Below, piece by piece: positions 38,363 through 48,836 of a stretch of DNA of 64,000 nt. The translations under genes were made by a program, and so were the position numbers. Source of the DNA: Skeletonema tropicum (taxonomy: Eukaryota > Bacillariophyta > Thalassiosirophyceae > Thalassiosirales > Thalassiosiraceae); assembly GCA_037178625.1 (NCBI GenBank), contig CM074133.1, forward strand, positions 3,782,001-3,846,000, read 5' to 3'. Each line of letters opens with the position of its first letter. The first letter of the stretch is position 1. The notes beneath the pieces are model-generated. The model saw only the letters and a program-made list of their open reading frames with translations. It was not told where the DNA came from and did not search any database.

Positions 38363-39415
38363 CGTATCTCATGCTGAAGCTTGCGAATGTATTGTAATAC
38401 AATTTCAATTGGTCAAAAAGTTCTACTTTCATTTGAGCTCTACTCTCCAATCACCCTCTTGAATACGCGACTCAACACTCGTTCCTTTCCTAACAATCTT
38501 ATTCTGCACTAAGATCTCTCCGTCTCCCATCTTCCTCCTCGTATTATTTTCGGACACCTCTCTTATTTTCGTACACTCTCTCATTATTTAGAACGACTCG
38601 TGCTGTATCCCTCCTCATTCTGCGATAAATACATTCTTCTTTGCGACAGGCGAGTGATAAATCCAAATTTGTGACACGTTGCGACACGTTCTCACTCTCA
38701 GATAGAATGACCCACAAAAATAGAAAGGAAGAATGGGTAATCAATGACCAAGTGAAAGTACTTTGACTTCAGACCTAAAATTGATTTAACATTTTTTTAC
38801 TAATATTAAATGTACCAAGCTACTTTTCGTCAACGTGAAAAGGAACTTCAATTACATACATACATCGTCAATGACGACGTCATACATCTATATATATGGA
38901 CATGCTCGATAGAGCTACAGATAATTAAGAATGTCATCATAAATTGATAACTAGGCAAATCCTATTGATAATCGATAGTCGAAGGGCTTATGATGAAGCT
39001 GGCTGTGGCGATGTTACAGTAGAGTGGAAGACAACTTGACATTTCAACTTGTTGTTTGCAGTACTGAGAGATAAAAAGCTTGCATTGTTGAGAGCTGAGG
39101 ATATGTTGTGTTTCATTGTGACCAAAAAGTTGGTAGTATTTGTAGTATGTGTGGAGAAATTCATCAGACAATCTGTTGCCTGCGCGCTTGAAAATCAAAC
39201 GAGTTTTTCCCGGTAGTAGTGTGGAGCGGTTGACATGCCCCTGTAAAATTCTTCTGATTGTACAGATAGTGTACAGATAGTAATTGCCACTGAGAGCAAA
39301 AGTGATATTGTATCGCTGGCTGAAGCGTTTGTTGTTCTCGCTCTTGCTTCTTTGTAATTGAAGTAATGCTCAGATGGAGGTAGAATTTGCATACCTAGAT
39401 CCCCCTCGTTTACTG
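38363..39415. other. No gene recognised
   Basis: AT-rich sequence. Short open frames at 38544-38744 and 38962-39198 have no support. Confidence 0.3.
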
Positions 39416-39925
39416 TTAAGTGACTCTTGAATTCTTGACCAAGAGCTCCCTCGTTTGCCGATGATTGAATTGTGAAGTTGAAGAAAGATTGTTGCCTTGA
39501 GCTTGAGCAAATGTAGCATCGCATCGAATGTTGTTGCACTCGCTAAAGGCGGCATCGTATAGAACGCTGTCAAATAGAGATTCAGGTTGAGACGGCGAAT
39601 TGCATTGAACAAAACCAGAAAATGAGACGTCGCATAGAGCGCTGTCTAAGATGGACGCATCGTATAGAGTGCTGCAAGAATTGGGGACATCGCATGGAGC
39701 GCTGCCAGGAATGGTGGCATCGCATATAGCGCTGCCAAGATTAGACCCAATAGTGGCGATTCCAATGTTTGAATCGCTCGGTAAGCTTACAGTTAAGTTT
39801 GCAGTCGCGCTTGTCTCTAATTCCTGCAATGATGCGGATGATAAAACTGCGACTGCTGCTGAAGCAGCTGCTGCTGCTTCTGTGTGTCTTGCTGACAAAC
39901 TTCCTCGCTTAATAATGAATGACTC
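39416..39925 (-). other. Open frame with a degenerate short repeat
   Basis: The minus strand is open for about 165 codons without an ATG at its start. It contains imperfect units SAICDATIPG, SAPCDVPNS, STLYDASILD, SALCDVSFSG, SVLYDAAFSE; at DNA level GCGCTGCCA/GCATCGCAT-type repeats. CTCCCTCGTTTGCC-like motifs occur at about 39448 and 39940. No family recognised; could be a low-complexity gene exon or tandem-repeat DNA. Confidence 0.25.
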
Positions 39926-40079
39926 TTGGAGTCAAGGACTCCCTCGTTGCGTAGAGCCGGCTTGAGCTGCAGCACATGCTGCATCTACACGCCTGAGTGT
40001 ATATACACCTCTATCCCTCGCGAAATGAAGGGCATTTTATGTGTTTACGCAAAAATGTCGAAATTTGGAAGTCATTAGC

Positions 40080-40169
40080 ATCCAAGTCGCCTCCCGACCT
40101 CGAGCTCGAACTTGGGTTTGAACTTAGGCTTGGTCTTGAGCTTGATCTTGAGCTTAATAATAATAATAT
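40080..40169. repeat. Degenerate GAGCTT hexamers and (TAA)n
   Basis: Imperfect repeats of GAGCTC/GAACTT/GATCTT at 40100-40154 followed by TAATAATAATAATA (40155-40169). The TAA run is the (TTA)n 3' tail of the LINE that follows on the minus strand. Confidence 0.6.
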
Positions 40170-42831
40170 AACAGAAATTTTAAAGTACGTCTGATTAGCC
40201 CTCTAGGGGCGAAATTATGACTAACCAACATGTGTGCTGTGTCGGTAGCATTGATAGTACTCTATACTGCCTCCACAACTGTTTCTCAGATCGCACTCCA
40301 AGCCAGAAGACCTAAATAGTCTCCTGGCCAGGATTAGTTCAACCATACGGTTGTTTACGTCGTCGATTTCTCGAGTTCATTGAGGACTGCGTCTATTGTC
40401 GGCTGTCCCTCCTCACGATACAATACTACTCTATTTGCGTGTTCCTCGGCTTCATCAGCCACACGTTGCCGCTGAGGTGGCGGTAATGGTGGGCCAAATG
40501 CATTGAAGTAGAACGATAAAGTTCGTTGACTTTTCTTCCGCTGTTCTGCTCGCATCTCGACCGCTTGCCTGCCTATCTTGAGGTGATGCACCCACATTCG
40601 CCTAGTAGCCAAATCCATATTGCTTATTTCGTCAATACTATGATTTGCCCACCGTTGGTGAAAGCCTGGCGGCATCTCCTCTCGATGTTGACTGTACCAT
40701 ACCAATTGCTCTGCTAAATGTGCACTCTCTATTTGCTTGTCAAATGACTGAGTTCCATGAGCTAGTCTGTTTCGCTCATGCCACTGCGGTAGTGCAACTT
40801 CATACCAGATCAATTTTTGGAGTTGATAAAACTGCTGGTGGGCGTCCCCATGATGAGTACTCTCCAATGCTTGATACCATTCTTTTACCAGATATCCTCT
40901 GAAGAAGTCATCCCACCCGAGGTCACGTTGTGCTTCCAGTGCTTCCTGGATCCTCGGGTCTTCTGATGTGGTTCGAATCTCGCCCCCGTTTGCATATTGT
41001 TCTACCAAGTTTGCCACTCTGAGTAGTATTTTTCGTGATATTTTCCGGAGTCCTTTCTTCCGGAGTGCTGCTATAATTGCAGCACGTTTCGCAGCCATAT
41101 CCGGGTGGGAACATTGAAACACGTGTGCTATTGTTTCGTCATCACACTGCCGACAGTTCGGACACTGCGATACTTGCGTTTCATGTTGCTTCACGTGATT
41201 CACTGGGAGGAGGCCATGCATTAGTTTGCAGGTAAATCGCTGCTGGCTAAGGGTACTTTTCCGTCTCACTTCCCCTATCGTCATCCAATACACATTGTCA
41301 TATTGCTCGTCCGTCCATCCGTGTCTTCGCTTGATATATTTCCGGAGGATTGGTTCACGACGCGCTTTGTTGACGTGGCTTCGCATCCCAGCTGTGATCC
41401 ACTTATTCCCTATTCGTAAAACTGCTTTTGATCCCTCATACGGCATCTGTAATATTTCTTGCTCAGGTGGTAGTTGGATGGGATTCTCAATGGCTGCTGC
41501 CGTTGTTTCTCCCGCTAATTCGTCGCACGCAATGTTGATCATAGCGTTGTCATCCAATCCATCCAAGTCTTTCTCTTTTCCCAATGCGCTTTCCGTGGTT
41601 TCTAATGAATCGCAGTCACTTTCGTCCAGTTCCGTCTTCTTTTTGGCCGTATCTTGGTGTCCCCGGACGTGCTGACTAATTACTCCAAATGGTAACTTCT
41701 GCCGTAGATGCTGTATTGCCATCAAAAGATCTCCTTCAGGTTGTATTGTGTCCCGTCCTGTCTTCATTGGCCGATTACTCGTAAAAGCACCTGACTCATT
41801 ATCAAACCATTGAGTAATATCGTCGTCTGGCCCCAATTCTATGCCAAGATATTGTATGTGATACAGCGCTCGATACAACCCTTCCAATTAAGCTCGGTAC
41901 GAGTTTACTGAGCTGACGTTTGTCATCAAAAAACATGCCTTGACATACTCGTTTTGATTAGTTGGGATAATCCATGCTGCCGCTGCCACATTGTGCACTC
42001 GAAGGACAGAACCATCACTACCTGTCTTCTTTGGCTTCATTTCCGTGCCTGGTAGGTGTGTATTTTCGGTCACGTATCCCGGAGGCTTAGCTTCCTGCTG
42101 TTGCTGTTGTGCCATCTGATACGGACGGCGAGTCCATACACCCTCATCTACCTCTGTCATTTTCATCGGATAACACTCTAGCGGTATAGCGTTGACGTCA
42201 CATTCATATTTGTAGAACCCACTTTGCACTGGTTGTTCTGTTAGCTTCTGAATAAAGCTTTCACCAGTGGCTGTCTCTCCTCGTTTGTAGATCACCCCCT
42301 TACCTCGGTAGCAGTCATACCATGTGTTCCGTTTCACCGGAAACCACTTTCCAAGTGGTATGTCAAGTTCCATTGAATTGGTGTGGTGGTGGCGACTATC
42401 CAATCTATTGCAGAATGTTTCTCGTATACACCTACGAAACAAGGAGAACCACTTCTTCGGAGGGCATGGAATTTGCGGCCATCTCCAATCAGATCCCGCT
42501 ACAAAATTGCCCCCCAGCGTTGTATTTCCGATATATTCTCCATTCTCAACCACTAGGTCTGCTAATGTGATCACTCGCATATAGATACGGACTGCATTGA
42601 GCTTTCTCAATATCGATGGCTTTATTTTCCGTCGAATAAATGCTTCCATAATTGATTGATCGCCTTCCCTCTGCAGTGCTGGGATTGTGGCATCTTCCAT
42701 CCATATCGTAGCATCTATCTCAGCTAATCGATTTTTCAAGCTCACTAGTAGTCCATTGTCCATATATGTCAGCCTTTCTTTGTACTCAAACAATGGTGTT
42801 ATCAGGCCTGACTGCAGTTGCAATTCATGTC
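40168..42831 (-). mobile_element. 5'-truncated LINE with 3' UTR and (TTA)n tail
   Basis: The minus strand holds the C-terminal part of a LINE ORF2 (42831-40355), a 3' UTR of about 185 bases and a short (TTA)n tail. The reverse transcriptase is missing: the copy begins just behind it. At 42831 it is joined directly to the Sel1 pseudogene (KHLVIAATQGHE), and this point is also the left edge of duplication copy 2. Its last 60 bases match the SINE 3' end. Confidence 0.8.
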
Positions 42832-42862
42832 CTTGTGTGGCAGCGATGACTAAATGTTTCAC
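40355..42862 (-). pseudogene. LINE ORF2 C-terminal part: RNase H and zinc finger, stop at catalytic Glu
   Basis: Open from 42862 except for one TAA at 41888-41890. Upstream of the stop: RKLNAVRIYMRVITLADLVV (region behind the RT) and SDGSVLRVHNVAAAAW with the first RNase H Asp. The stop falls in SYRA-stop-LEGLYRAL, exactly where RNase H proteins have the catalytic Glu (GAA changed to TAA). Downstream: WFDNESGA (third acidic residue), HVRGHQD, ACDELA (fourth Asp), then a zinc knuckle CPNCRQCDDETIAHVFQC and a long helical tail ending LNELEKSTT. The first ten codons (KHLVIAATQG) are from the Sel1 pseudogene. Confidence 0.8.
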
Positions 42863-42866
42863 TCCT

Positions 42867-43183
42867 CTCTAAAAATTAACGGAAATCTTAAAGTACGTCA
42901 TGGTTGGCCCTCCAGGGGCGAAATTATCTACAATTATCTAGAGTAATGTCACAAGTTACTACCCTTCGAGTGTAATTAAGCAAATAACCAACAGTTTTTC
43001 CATCACCCCGGAATTAGCAAAGAGGCAGTGATATGAAATTCCAAACCAAGTAATGGTCTTTTTTCCCAGATCGCACTGCGAGCTGCGACACCTCAAACAG
43101 CCAGGATTTGGCACGGGGGAGACTCGAACCCAAGACCCCGAACCAGAAGAGAGGCGGTGATACCACTACACCACACCACCCCC
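42867..43183 (-). mobile_element. tRNA-derived SINE (copy 2)
   Basis: Same insertion as at 21231-21553, with the same TGTTTCACTCCT flanks (42855-42866, 43184-43195), so it was present before the segment duplicated. One 6-base unit (GGTCAT) is missing relative to copy 1. Confidence 0.85.
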
Positions 43184-43420
43184 TGTTTCACTCCTTTCTC
43201 AACATTGCCATTGATCATCTCATGTATTCCAATATTGTTTCTCGCAGAGGAATGTCCACCAATAGCAGCCTCTTCTAGATGGTACATTTCCTTCCCCCTG
43301 TCCTTCTCAACGCCTTCACCATTTGTGATACAAGCCTGACAGTTTAAAATCCAGCAGCTCTTCTCCAATACTCAACTGCACCACTGTAGTCCCCCTTTTC
43401 ATATCGTTCTGATCCTTCGG
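43184..43420 (-). pseudogene. Sel1 pseudogene fragment (copy 2)
   Basis: NGEGVEKDRGKEMYHLEEAA and IGGHSSARNNIGIHE as in copy 1. Twenty bases are deleted near 43345 relative to copy 1, and the 3' half behind the SINE is cut after ATQGHE by the LINE junction. Confidence 0.75.
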
Positions 43421-43510
43421 TGAGTATGTAGGCCGTACTTGCCCTCTAGCTGCCTGTGGGATACTGCTCCAACAACTGGGCCAGCTTGACATTCAGGGGA
43501 TACTTCTTGG

Positions 43511-43750
43511 CTATTCATGCTGATTGCTCATCTCATAGAAAGAAGGAGGATTTGAAGAAACGTCTATCAAAGCCTTGTACCTACTCATGATCGTTGGGTG
43601 CATGAAGAATCTTTGAAATGATTGCTGATCATTATTTATGTTAGTCTGCGCCCCCAAGTTCCCTATATAAGTTTCTAACTCTGACCAACTTTCTTCACTA
43701 TCCACGAATACACACTCATATTGGATAGTGTATTCAATCACTTGTTCTTG
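43511..43750 (-). pseudogene. 76-codon conserved ORF fragment (copy 2)
   Basis: Identical in sequence to 21901-22140. Confidence 0.4.
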
Positions 43751-43801
43751 TGTTTTCCAGCATTTGTCCCCTACTCAAACTATCATCTTGAAAAATAGCA
43801 T

Positions 43802-44716
43802 CTAAATTGTGTTCTGCGAGAGCAAGAGTGCTGCTGATGCATCTCTCTGAGGACTGCTCATTGCATCCACGGCAGCTTGATATGCACGGATAGCCGTGGC
43901 AAGGTCCTCCTTTTTCACAGATCCCTCTAGATAACGCATTTTCAGATTCTTCAATGACAGATCATGCCCAAGACTTGCAGCGATCATATAATGCTTCACT
44001 TCTCTTTCATATCTTCCATTTTCGCCATCCATCACGGCAAGATTGCACCTAGCTCCCGGATGACCAAGAATCGTAGCTTCTTCCAAATGATACAGTTCCT
44101 TTTTCTTGTCTTGCTCAACAAATCCGTCCCTGTACATTGTCGACAATTGGTAATGTGCATCCGCGTCGCCCAATTTACATGCCTTTGTGAAGTAATCAAA
44201 TGCATTGTCATAGTCCCCTTCATGATAGAAGCGTGTGCCCATGTGACGAATTGCAACCGGATCATTCATCTCAACTCTTTTCATCCTTTGCTTTTCACAT
44301 CCTTCCTCTGTTCCGGGCGCAGCTTCTCGGCAAAATGGGCAGAATAGTTGTTGTGGCAGAGATTTGCCACTCTCAAGTAACGAGACTTCATTGGCAAGTT
44401 GACACCCTCTACAAATGACTTTGCTGCAGCAGTCCGTCATAATATTCGAACCAAGCAAGAGAGGTAACATACAGATCGGACAGTCCCCAAGATGGCTACT
44501 CTCCGGTTGCCTGAATAATAGCTCGTCACGTAATTCCGCCGCACGTTTCTTACACGCTCGCTTGTGCTGCGGACGATGATTCTTCTGACACATGACGCTG
44601 CAGTATCGAACGAGATAGCAAGCGGTGCACCTCATCAATTTGACGTCATCAACCTCCGCAATTCCACAGGAAGCGCAGCATCTCGTGTCGCCATCCGGCT
44701 CATTTGCCTTGCTCAT
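43802..44716 (-). CDS. MYND/RING-like/Sel1-repeat protein (array member 6, copy 2)
   Basis: Protein identical to that at 22192-23106, with the same choice between ATG at 44716 (family-like start) and 44821 (35 residues longer). No difference separates the copies, unlike the next two genes. Confidence 0.85.
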   Translation of the reverse strand: MSKANEPDGDTRCCASCGIAEVDDVKLMRCTACYLVRYCSVMCQKNHRPQHKRACKKRAAELRDELLFRQPESSHLGDCPICMLPLLLGSNIMTDCCSKVICRGCQLANEVSLLESGKSLPQQLFCPFCREAAPGTEEGCEKQRMKRVEMNDPVAIRHMGTRFYHEGDYDNAFDYFTKACKLGDADAHYQLSTMYRDGFVEQDKKKELYHLEEATILGHPGARCNLAVMDGENGRYEREVKHYMIAASLGHDLSLKNLKMRYLEGSVKKEDLATAIRAYQAAVDAMSSPQRDASAALLLSQNTI

Positions 44717-45062
44717 CGTTTGTTGCTCTTGGGCAAAATGATTCGACACAACTACCATGAGTGCACGGTTCCAATCGAAACCTAGCCCAGGCTCATTTTG
44801 TTCTGGTTCTGTTTCATTCACTGCTCAGAAATGGCCCCCGCTGAGCATGACTGATTTCAAAAGAAAGAAGATATACTTGCCTCCATACAAACGCTTTCAT
44901 GATTGATTTCTTGCCGGAAAATGACCACAAGATGCGACTAAGTAAGTTGCTTCGCCAAAATTATGCTATGAAGCAACAACACAAAGATTGGCATTTCTGA
45001 GACGCCTACGAAGCCAAGTAGTTCATCATAAGAGTTTTTCACTACATATCACCAATCTTACT

Positions 45063-45974
45063 TCAACATCCATAAAATTGTGCAGCTGCCTCCCTCTGCG
45101 GACTCTTGGCTGCATCCACAGCGGCCTGATACTCACGGAGAGTAGCAGCAAGAACATTTTTTTCGACTAAATTTACCTTGAAGAATTCCATCAGCGCCTT
45201 TATTGAATCATCATTTCCCTGTTTGGCGGCGATGATGTAATGTTTCACAGCTCTCTCGGTATTGCCATTTGTAAATTCTTCATAACATCCAAGAAGGTAC
45301 CTCGCTGTGGGATGCCCACCAATTGAAGCTTCTTCCAGATGTTGTACTGCCTTCCTAATATCCTTGTCAACACAATCCCCACTATCATACATAGATGACA
45401 GTCTCAAATGCGCCTCGGCATCTCCCAATCGTGCAGCCTTTGCATAGCACTCCAATGTTACGCTATAGTTTCCTTTCATGTATTGATGTACTCCTTCATC
45501 GATCAGCGCAAATGGATCATTTGCCTCTACTCTTTTCATCCTTTGCTTGTCAACTTCTTCATCCGTATCTGGCAAAGCTTTTCGACAGAATGGACACGAT
45601 TGTTCAAGCCTCATCTCCGTCATTCGAATCTTATTAGCATAAACGCAGCCTTTACAAATGATTTTACTGCAACATGCCATCAAAACTGATTTCTGTATAT
45701 CAAGGGGCATCGGCAACATACAGATGGGGCAGTCCCCAAGATGGTTACTGTCCGGCTGTTTGAATAATAATTCATCACGTAATTCAGCCGCTCGTTTTTT
45801 GCAGCCCCGCTTATGCTGTTTCCTGTGGTCCTTTTGGCATTGGACGCTACAATATTTCACGAGATAGCAACCGTTGCATTTCTTCAATTTGATGTCATCA
45901 TTTTCTGCGATGCCGCATGAAGCACAACAACTTGATGATGTTGTTGTGTCCACCGCCTCGATATCTTCGCTCAT
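45063..45974 (-). CDS. MYND/RING-like/Sel1-repeat protein (array member 7, copy 2)
   Basis: 303 residues, identical to copy 1 up to KSPQR, then EAAAQFYGC. This agrees with the REAAEEFY ending of other family members, so this copy is probably the original form and copy 1 carries the frameshift. Confidence 0.9.
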   Translation of the reverse strand: MSEDIEAVDTTTSSSCCASCGIAENDDIKLKKCNGCYLVKYCSVQCQKDHRKQHKRGCKKRAAELRDELLFKQPDSNHLGDCPICMLPMPLDIQKSVLMACCSKIICKGCVYANKIRMTEMRLEQSCPFCRKALPDTDEEVDKQRMKRVEANDPFALIDEGVHQYMKGNYSVTLECYAKAARLGDAEAHLRLSSMYDSGDCVDKDIRKAVQHLEEASIGGHPTARYLLGCYEEFTNGNTERAVKHYIIAAKQGNDDSIKALMEFFKVNLVEKNVLAATLREYQAAVDAAKSPQREAAAQFYGC

Positions 45975-46269
45975 ATTATTTTACTGCCGCTCCAAAAATA
46001 ATCCCATCTAAAGATGTAAGAAGATAATATTGTTCCTTGATTTTATTTCCAGCAACCAGCAACCAGCAACCAGCACGAACTCAACACCAGCAACAAGGTA
46101 GTAGTAGTTGTTTGTTGTGGGAACCGGTCTTCTGTGTGGGGTGTGGGGAGTTTAGCTTATTTGTTACGCACGCGGACCAAAAGAAAGAGCTTACTTCGGG
46201 GTCGGTCCTTCATTCCTACGCGCTAAGTACGATAAGTCTCAAGTCAAGTCACTTCCAACCTCCTATTGC

Positions 46270-47643
46270 TCATTGCCCAGCAGCTGCACCATTATAACTC
46301 TTCACAACCTCCGCCAAAGTCTCACCAATTGGACTATCAATCTTGGTCACCAATCCAGTACTACCATCCAATCCTTCACTTTCTATTCGAGTTTCACCCA
46401 CATTCAAAATTGCCACCTCCGTTCCCTTATCGAGTGCTCGTTTCGCTAATCTATATGCTGAATGTACGGCGAGACTTGTCCCGATGCAGAGTATTCCATC
46501 TGCTGCGTCAACTGCTGCGTAGGCAATGTCAAATCGATGTCGTGGGACAGAGTCACCAAAGAAGACTACGTCAGTCTTGTAGAATGACTGTTGTTGTTCT
46601 TGTTCTCCATTTTCAGGATTGTTGCTGATGTTATTGTTGTTGTCGTGTGAAGTACCGCAGTGAGGACATGGAGGAAGAGTCATTCCATCATATGATTCGA
46701 GGTACCAATCTGCATCTCCATCCGGTCTCAATGATGCAGTCTTCTTCTTGCCATCGCTTTCGTCATCATCATCGCTCACTTTCGTTTCACTCTTTCCACC
46801 AGATGTTGTTGTACTAGCTACTGCAGAAGCAGCCTCCATCCATTCTCGATTCGACTCGGACAAATGATCATGATACTCTTTCCGATCACGAGTAACACCA
46901 CAATTCATACAACGTACGATATCACCTCTTCCATGTAAATGTAACACGTGTTTGGATCCTCCCTTGCTGTGTAGAGTGTCCACATTTTGTGTAATTATTG
47001 ACAGTCGTCGCTTTGCTGATTGTTGTTGCCATTTTATATTCTTTCTAGCACCACCTCTATCATGATCTATTCTCAATGATCCATAACAACTCTCACCCAA
47101 ACAATCCAACACCTCCCCCGCAACCACCCCCTCTTCCAAATCCACCCCAATCATCCCCAACTCCTCCATCCTTGCCAATGCCACATGTCCACCATTTGGT
47201 CTCGCATTACTAAACGGACTATAGCCCACCAAACTCCGTGCCCAGTATCTCTTACGACTTGATTCACAACTCATAAATTCATGATGGATGATTGGTTTAT
47301 GTCCCTTAAAGTACGAGCCGTTGGAGCCACGGTAGTCGGGTATACCCGATTCAGTGGACATGCCTGCTCCGGTTATTACAAGGATGGATTGTTTGCTTTG
47401 GAGCCAGTTTTGGAGGCGGGATGATTGTTTTGCAATATAGTTGGATTCTTGATCATCGTCGAGCGTGGAGTTGAAGGAGGATGGATCGGGCGGGCGGTTG
47501 AGTGGTAATATTCGTTGAGAGGAGTAAATCGCTCGGCGCTGGCTGCTGCTGCTGCTGAAGCTCATGACGGGCCGAGAGGTGATGAAGGCTAGCATTGTGA
47601 TGATTATGATTGATGTCGGCAATGATTTGAGCGTTTGCGTCAT
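46270..47643 (-). CDS. Sirtuin family NAD-dependent protein deacylase, SIRT4-like (copy 2)
   Basis: 457 residues, same motifs as copy 1 (GAGMSTESGIPDYRG, TQNVD, LHLHG, four zinc cysteines, CIGTS). It differs by R196, T223 and D436. TQNVDTLHSK is the usual form of this motif in SIRT4-like proteins, which suggests copy 2 is ancestral at this site. Both copies keep all catalytic and zinc-binding residues, so both may be active. Confidence 0.9.
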   Translation of the reverse strand: MTQTLKSLPTSIIIITMLAFITSRPVMSFSSSSSQRRAIYSSQRILPLNRPPDPSSFNSTLDDDQESNYIAKQSSRLQNWLQSKQSILVITGAGMSTESGIPDYRGSNGSYFKGHKPIIHHEFMSCESSRKRYWARSLVGYSPFSNARPNGGHVALARMEELGMIGVDLEEGVVAGEVLDCLGESCYGSLRIDHDRGGARKNIKWQQQSAKRRLSIITQNVDTLHSKGGSKHVLHLHGRGDIVRCMNCGVTRDRKEYHDHLSESNREWMEAASAVASTTTSGGKSETKVSDDDDESDGKKKTASLRPDGDADWYLESYDGMTLPPCPHCGTSHDNNNNISNNPENGEQEQQQSFYKTDVVFFGDSVPRHRFDIAYAAVDAADGILCIGTSLAVHSAYRLAKRALDKGTEVAILNVGETRIESEGLDGSTGLVTKIDSPIGETLAEVVKSYNGAAAGQ

Positions 47644-47850
47644 GGAGTCGATTTCTTGATCAGCGGATGTTTTATAAAATGAATAGTCTTCTTTGCACAG
47701 TTCATAGGCACCACTGCTTTGGCAGCTAGGAGTATATACTTATTGAGATGATAGTTATGATGCTGTGCTCGAGCTGTGTATCCAAGCTTCGACTGAGTCG
47801 AGCGTAGGCTTATTCCGGAAATCTGAGGAGCTCCAACATAGATAAGTAAC

Positions 47851-48228
47851 TCGTGTTAATTGTACGCGTGGGCAGACCCGTCCATCCCACGCAAGAGATG
47901 TTGACCGGTATTTGCAAAATCTCATTTCACGACTTTCACTTCAGGAATAGGCTGTCTTATTCCCACGCAAGAGATGTTGACCGGTATTTGCAAAATCTCA
48001 TTTCACGACTTTCAATTACATATACCTAGGAATATGATGGCCTATTCCATCTCGTGTTAATTGTACGCGTGGGCAGACCCGTCCATCCCACGCAAGAGAT
48101 GTTGACCGGTATTTGCAAAATCTCATTTCACGACTTTCACTTCAGGAATAGGCTGTCTTATTCCCACGCAAGAGATGTTGACCGGTATTTGCAAAATCTC
48201 ATTTCACGACTTTCAATATTACATATAT
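47851..48228. repeat. Repeat dimers at a Helitron-related 5' region
   Basis: A 53-base unit beginning CCCACGCAAGAGATGTTGAC occurs at 47886, 47962, 48077, 48163 and again at 48565 and 48641, in pairs separated by TTCAGGAATAGGCTGTCTTA. Each pair is preceded by GTGTTAATTGTACGCGTGGG or GGGCAGACCCGTCCAT and followed by GGAATATGATGGCCTATTCC, so the block of about 190-490 bases is itself tandemly repeated. Confidence 0.75.
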
Positions 48229-48550
48229 AGGAATATGATGGCCTATTCCATCAGGAATAGTCCATCCTATTCCATCGAAAACCTAAAATTATTACGTTGG
48301 ACAACTTCATAATTTAAAAAAAATACAATAGAGAACTCAATAAGTATTAGAGGGTACTATTTCTTCATTGAAGGAATAATAATTCACCCGAGAGTCAACT
48401 TTGTGTGTCAAGATAATCTTGGTGTATGTACCTGATGTCGACAAGCTATCCAGAGGAGACTAATGGAGCCGGTCATACTGCAGAGCTTGTACGGCAACGC
48501 AAGAATGCCTCTATCAGCCCAGAGGAGAGGGCAGCTCAAAGGGCTAAGGG
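48229..48550 (+). pseudogene. Truncated copy of the Helitron-type gene start
   Basis: 48230-48549 equals 51935-52254 (constant offset 3705), including the ATG at 48426 and MSTSYPEETNGAGHTAELVR. At 48550 the coding sequence is cut by the next repeat block (GGCAGACCCGTCC). Confidence 0.8.
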
Positions 48551-48703
48551 GCAGACCCGTCCATCCCACGCAAGAGATGTTGACCGGTATTTGCAAAATC
48601 TCATTTCACGACTTTCACTTCAGGAATAGGCTGTCTTATTCCCACGCAAGAGATGTTGACCGGTATTTGCAAAATCTCATTTCACGACTTTCAATTACAT
48701 ATA
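48551..48703. repeat. Third repeat dimer, interrupted by a transposon
   Basis: Units at 48565-48617 and 48641-48693, then ATTACATATA. The continuation TAGGAATATGATGG is found only at 51933, behind the inserted transposon. Confidence 0.75.
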
Positions 48704-48836
48704 CAGTCGTCGTACGGTTATTTTGACACACGCTTATTTTGACATTACAGTTATTTTGACACAGCAGCAGAGAACACTACCTTCTCTTATCGCTGGCTTC
48801 CCCGCTTCTCCCGAGGAGGGAGAAGAGGCAGCTCGC

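Larger units (their letters stand above)
42828..47777. repeat. Segmental duplication, copy 2 (partner 21190-26168)
   Basis: Contains the same genes in the same order as copy 1. The left edge coincides with the LINE; at the right edge the match stops at CTCGAGCTGT and the Helitron-related repeats begin. Copy 2 keeps the intact C-terminus of member 7 and the more usual sirtuin sequence. Confidence 0.9.

Noticed and set aside
47851..48705. CRISPR-like array of 53-base repeats
   Set aside because: Repeats come in pairs with conserved, not unique, spacers, too long for CRISPR repeats, and the setting is eukaryotic transposon DNA.
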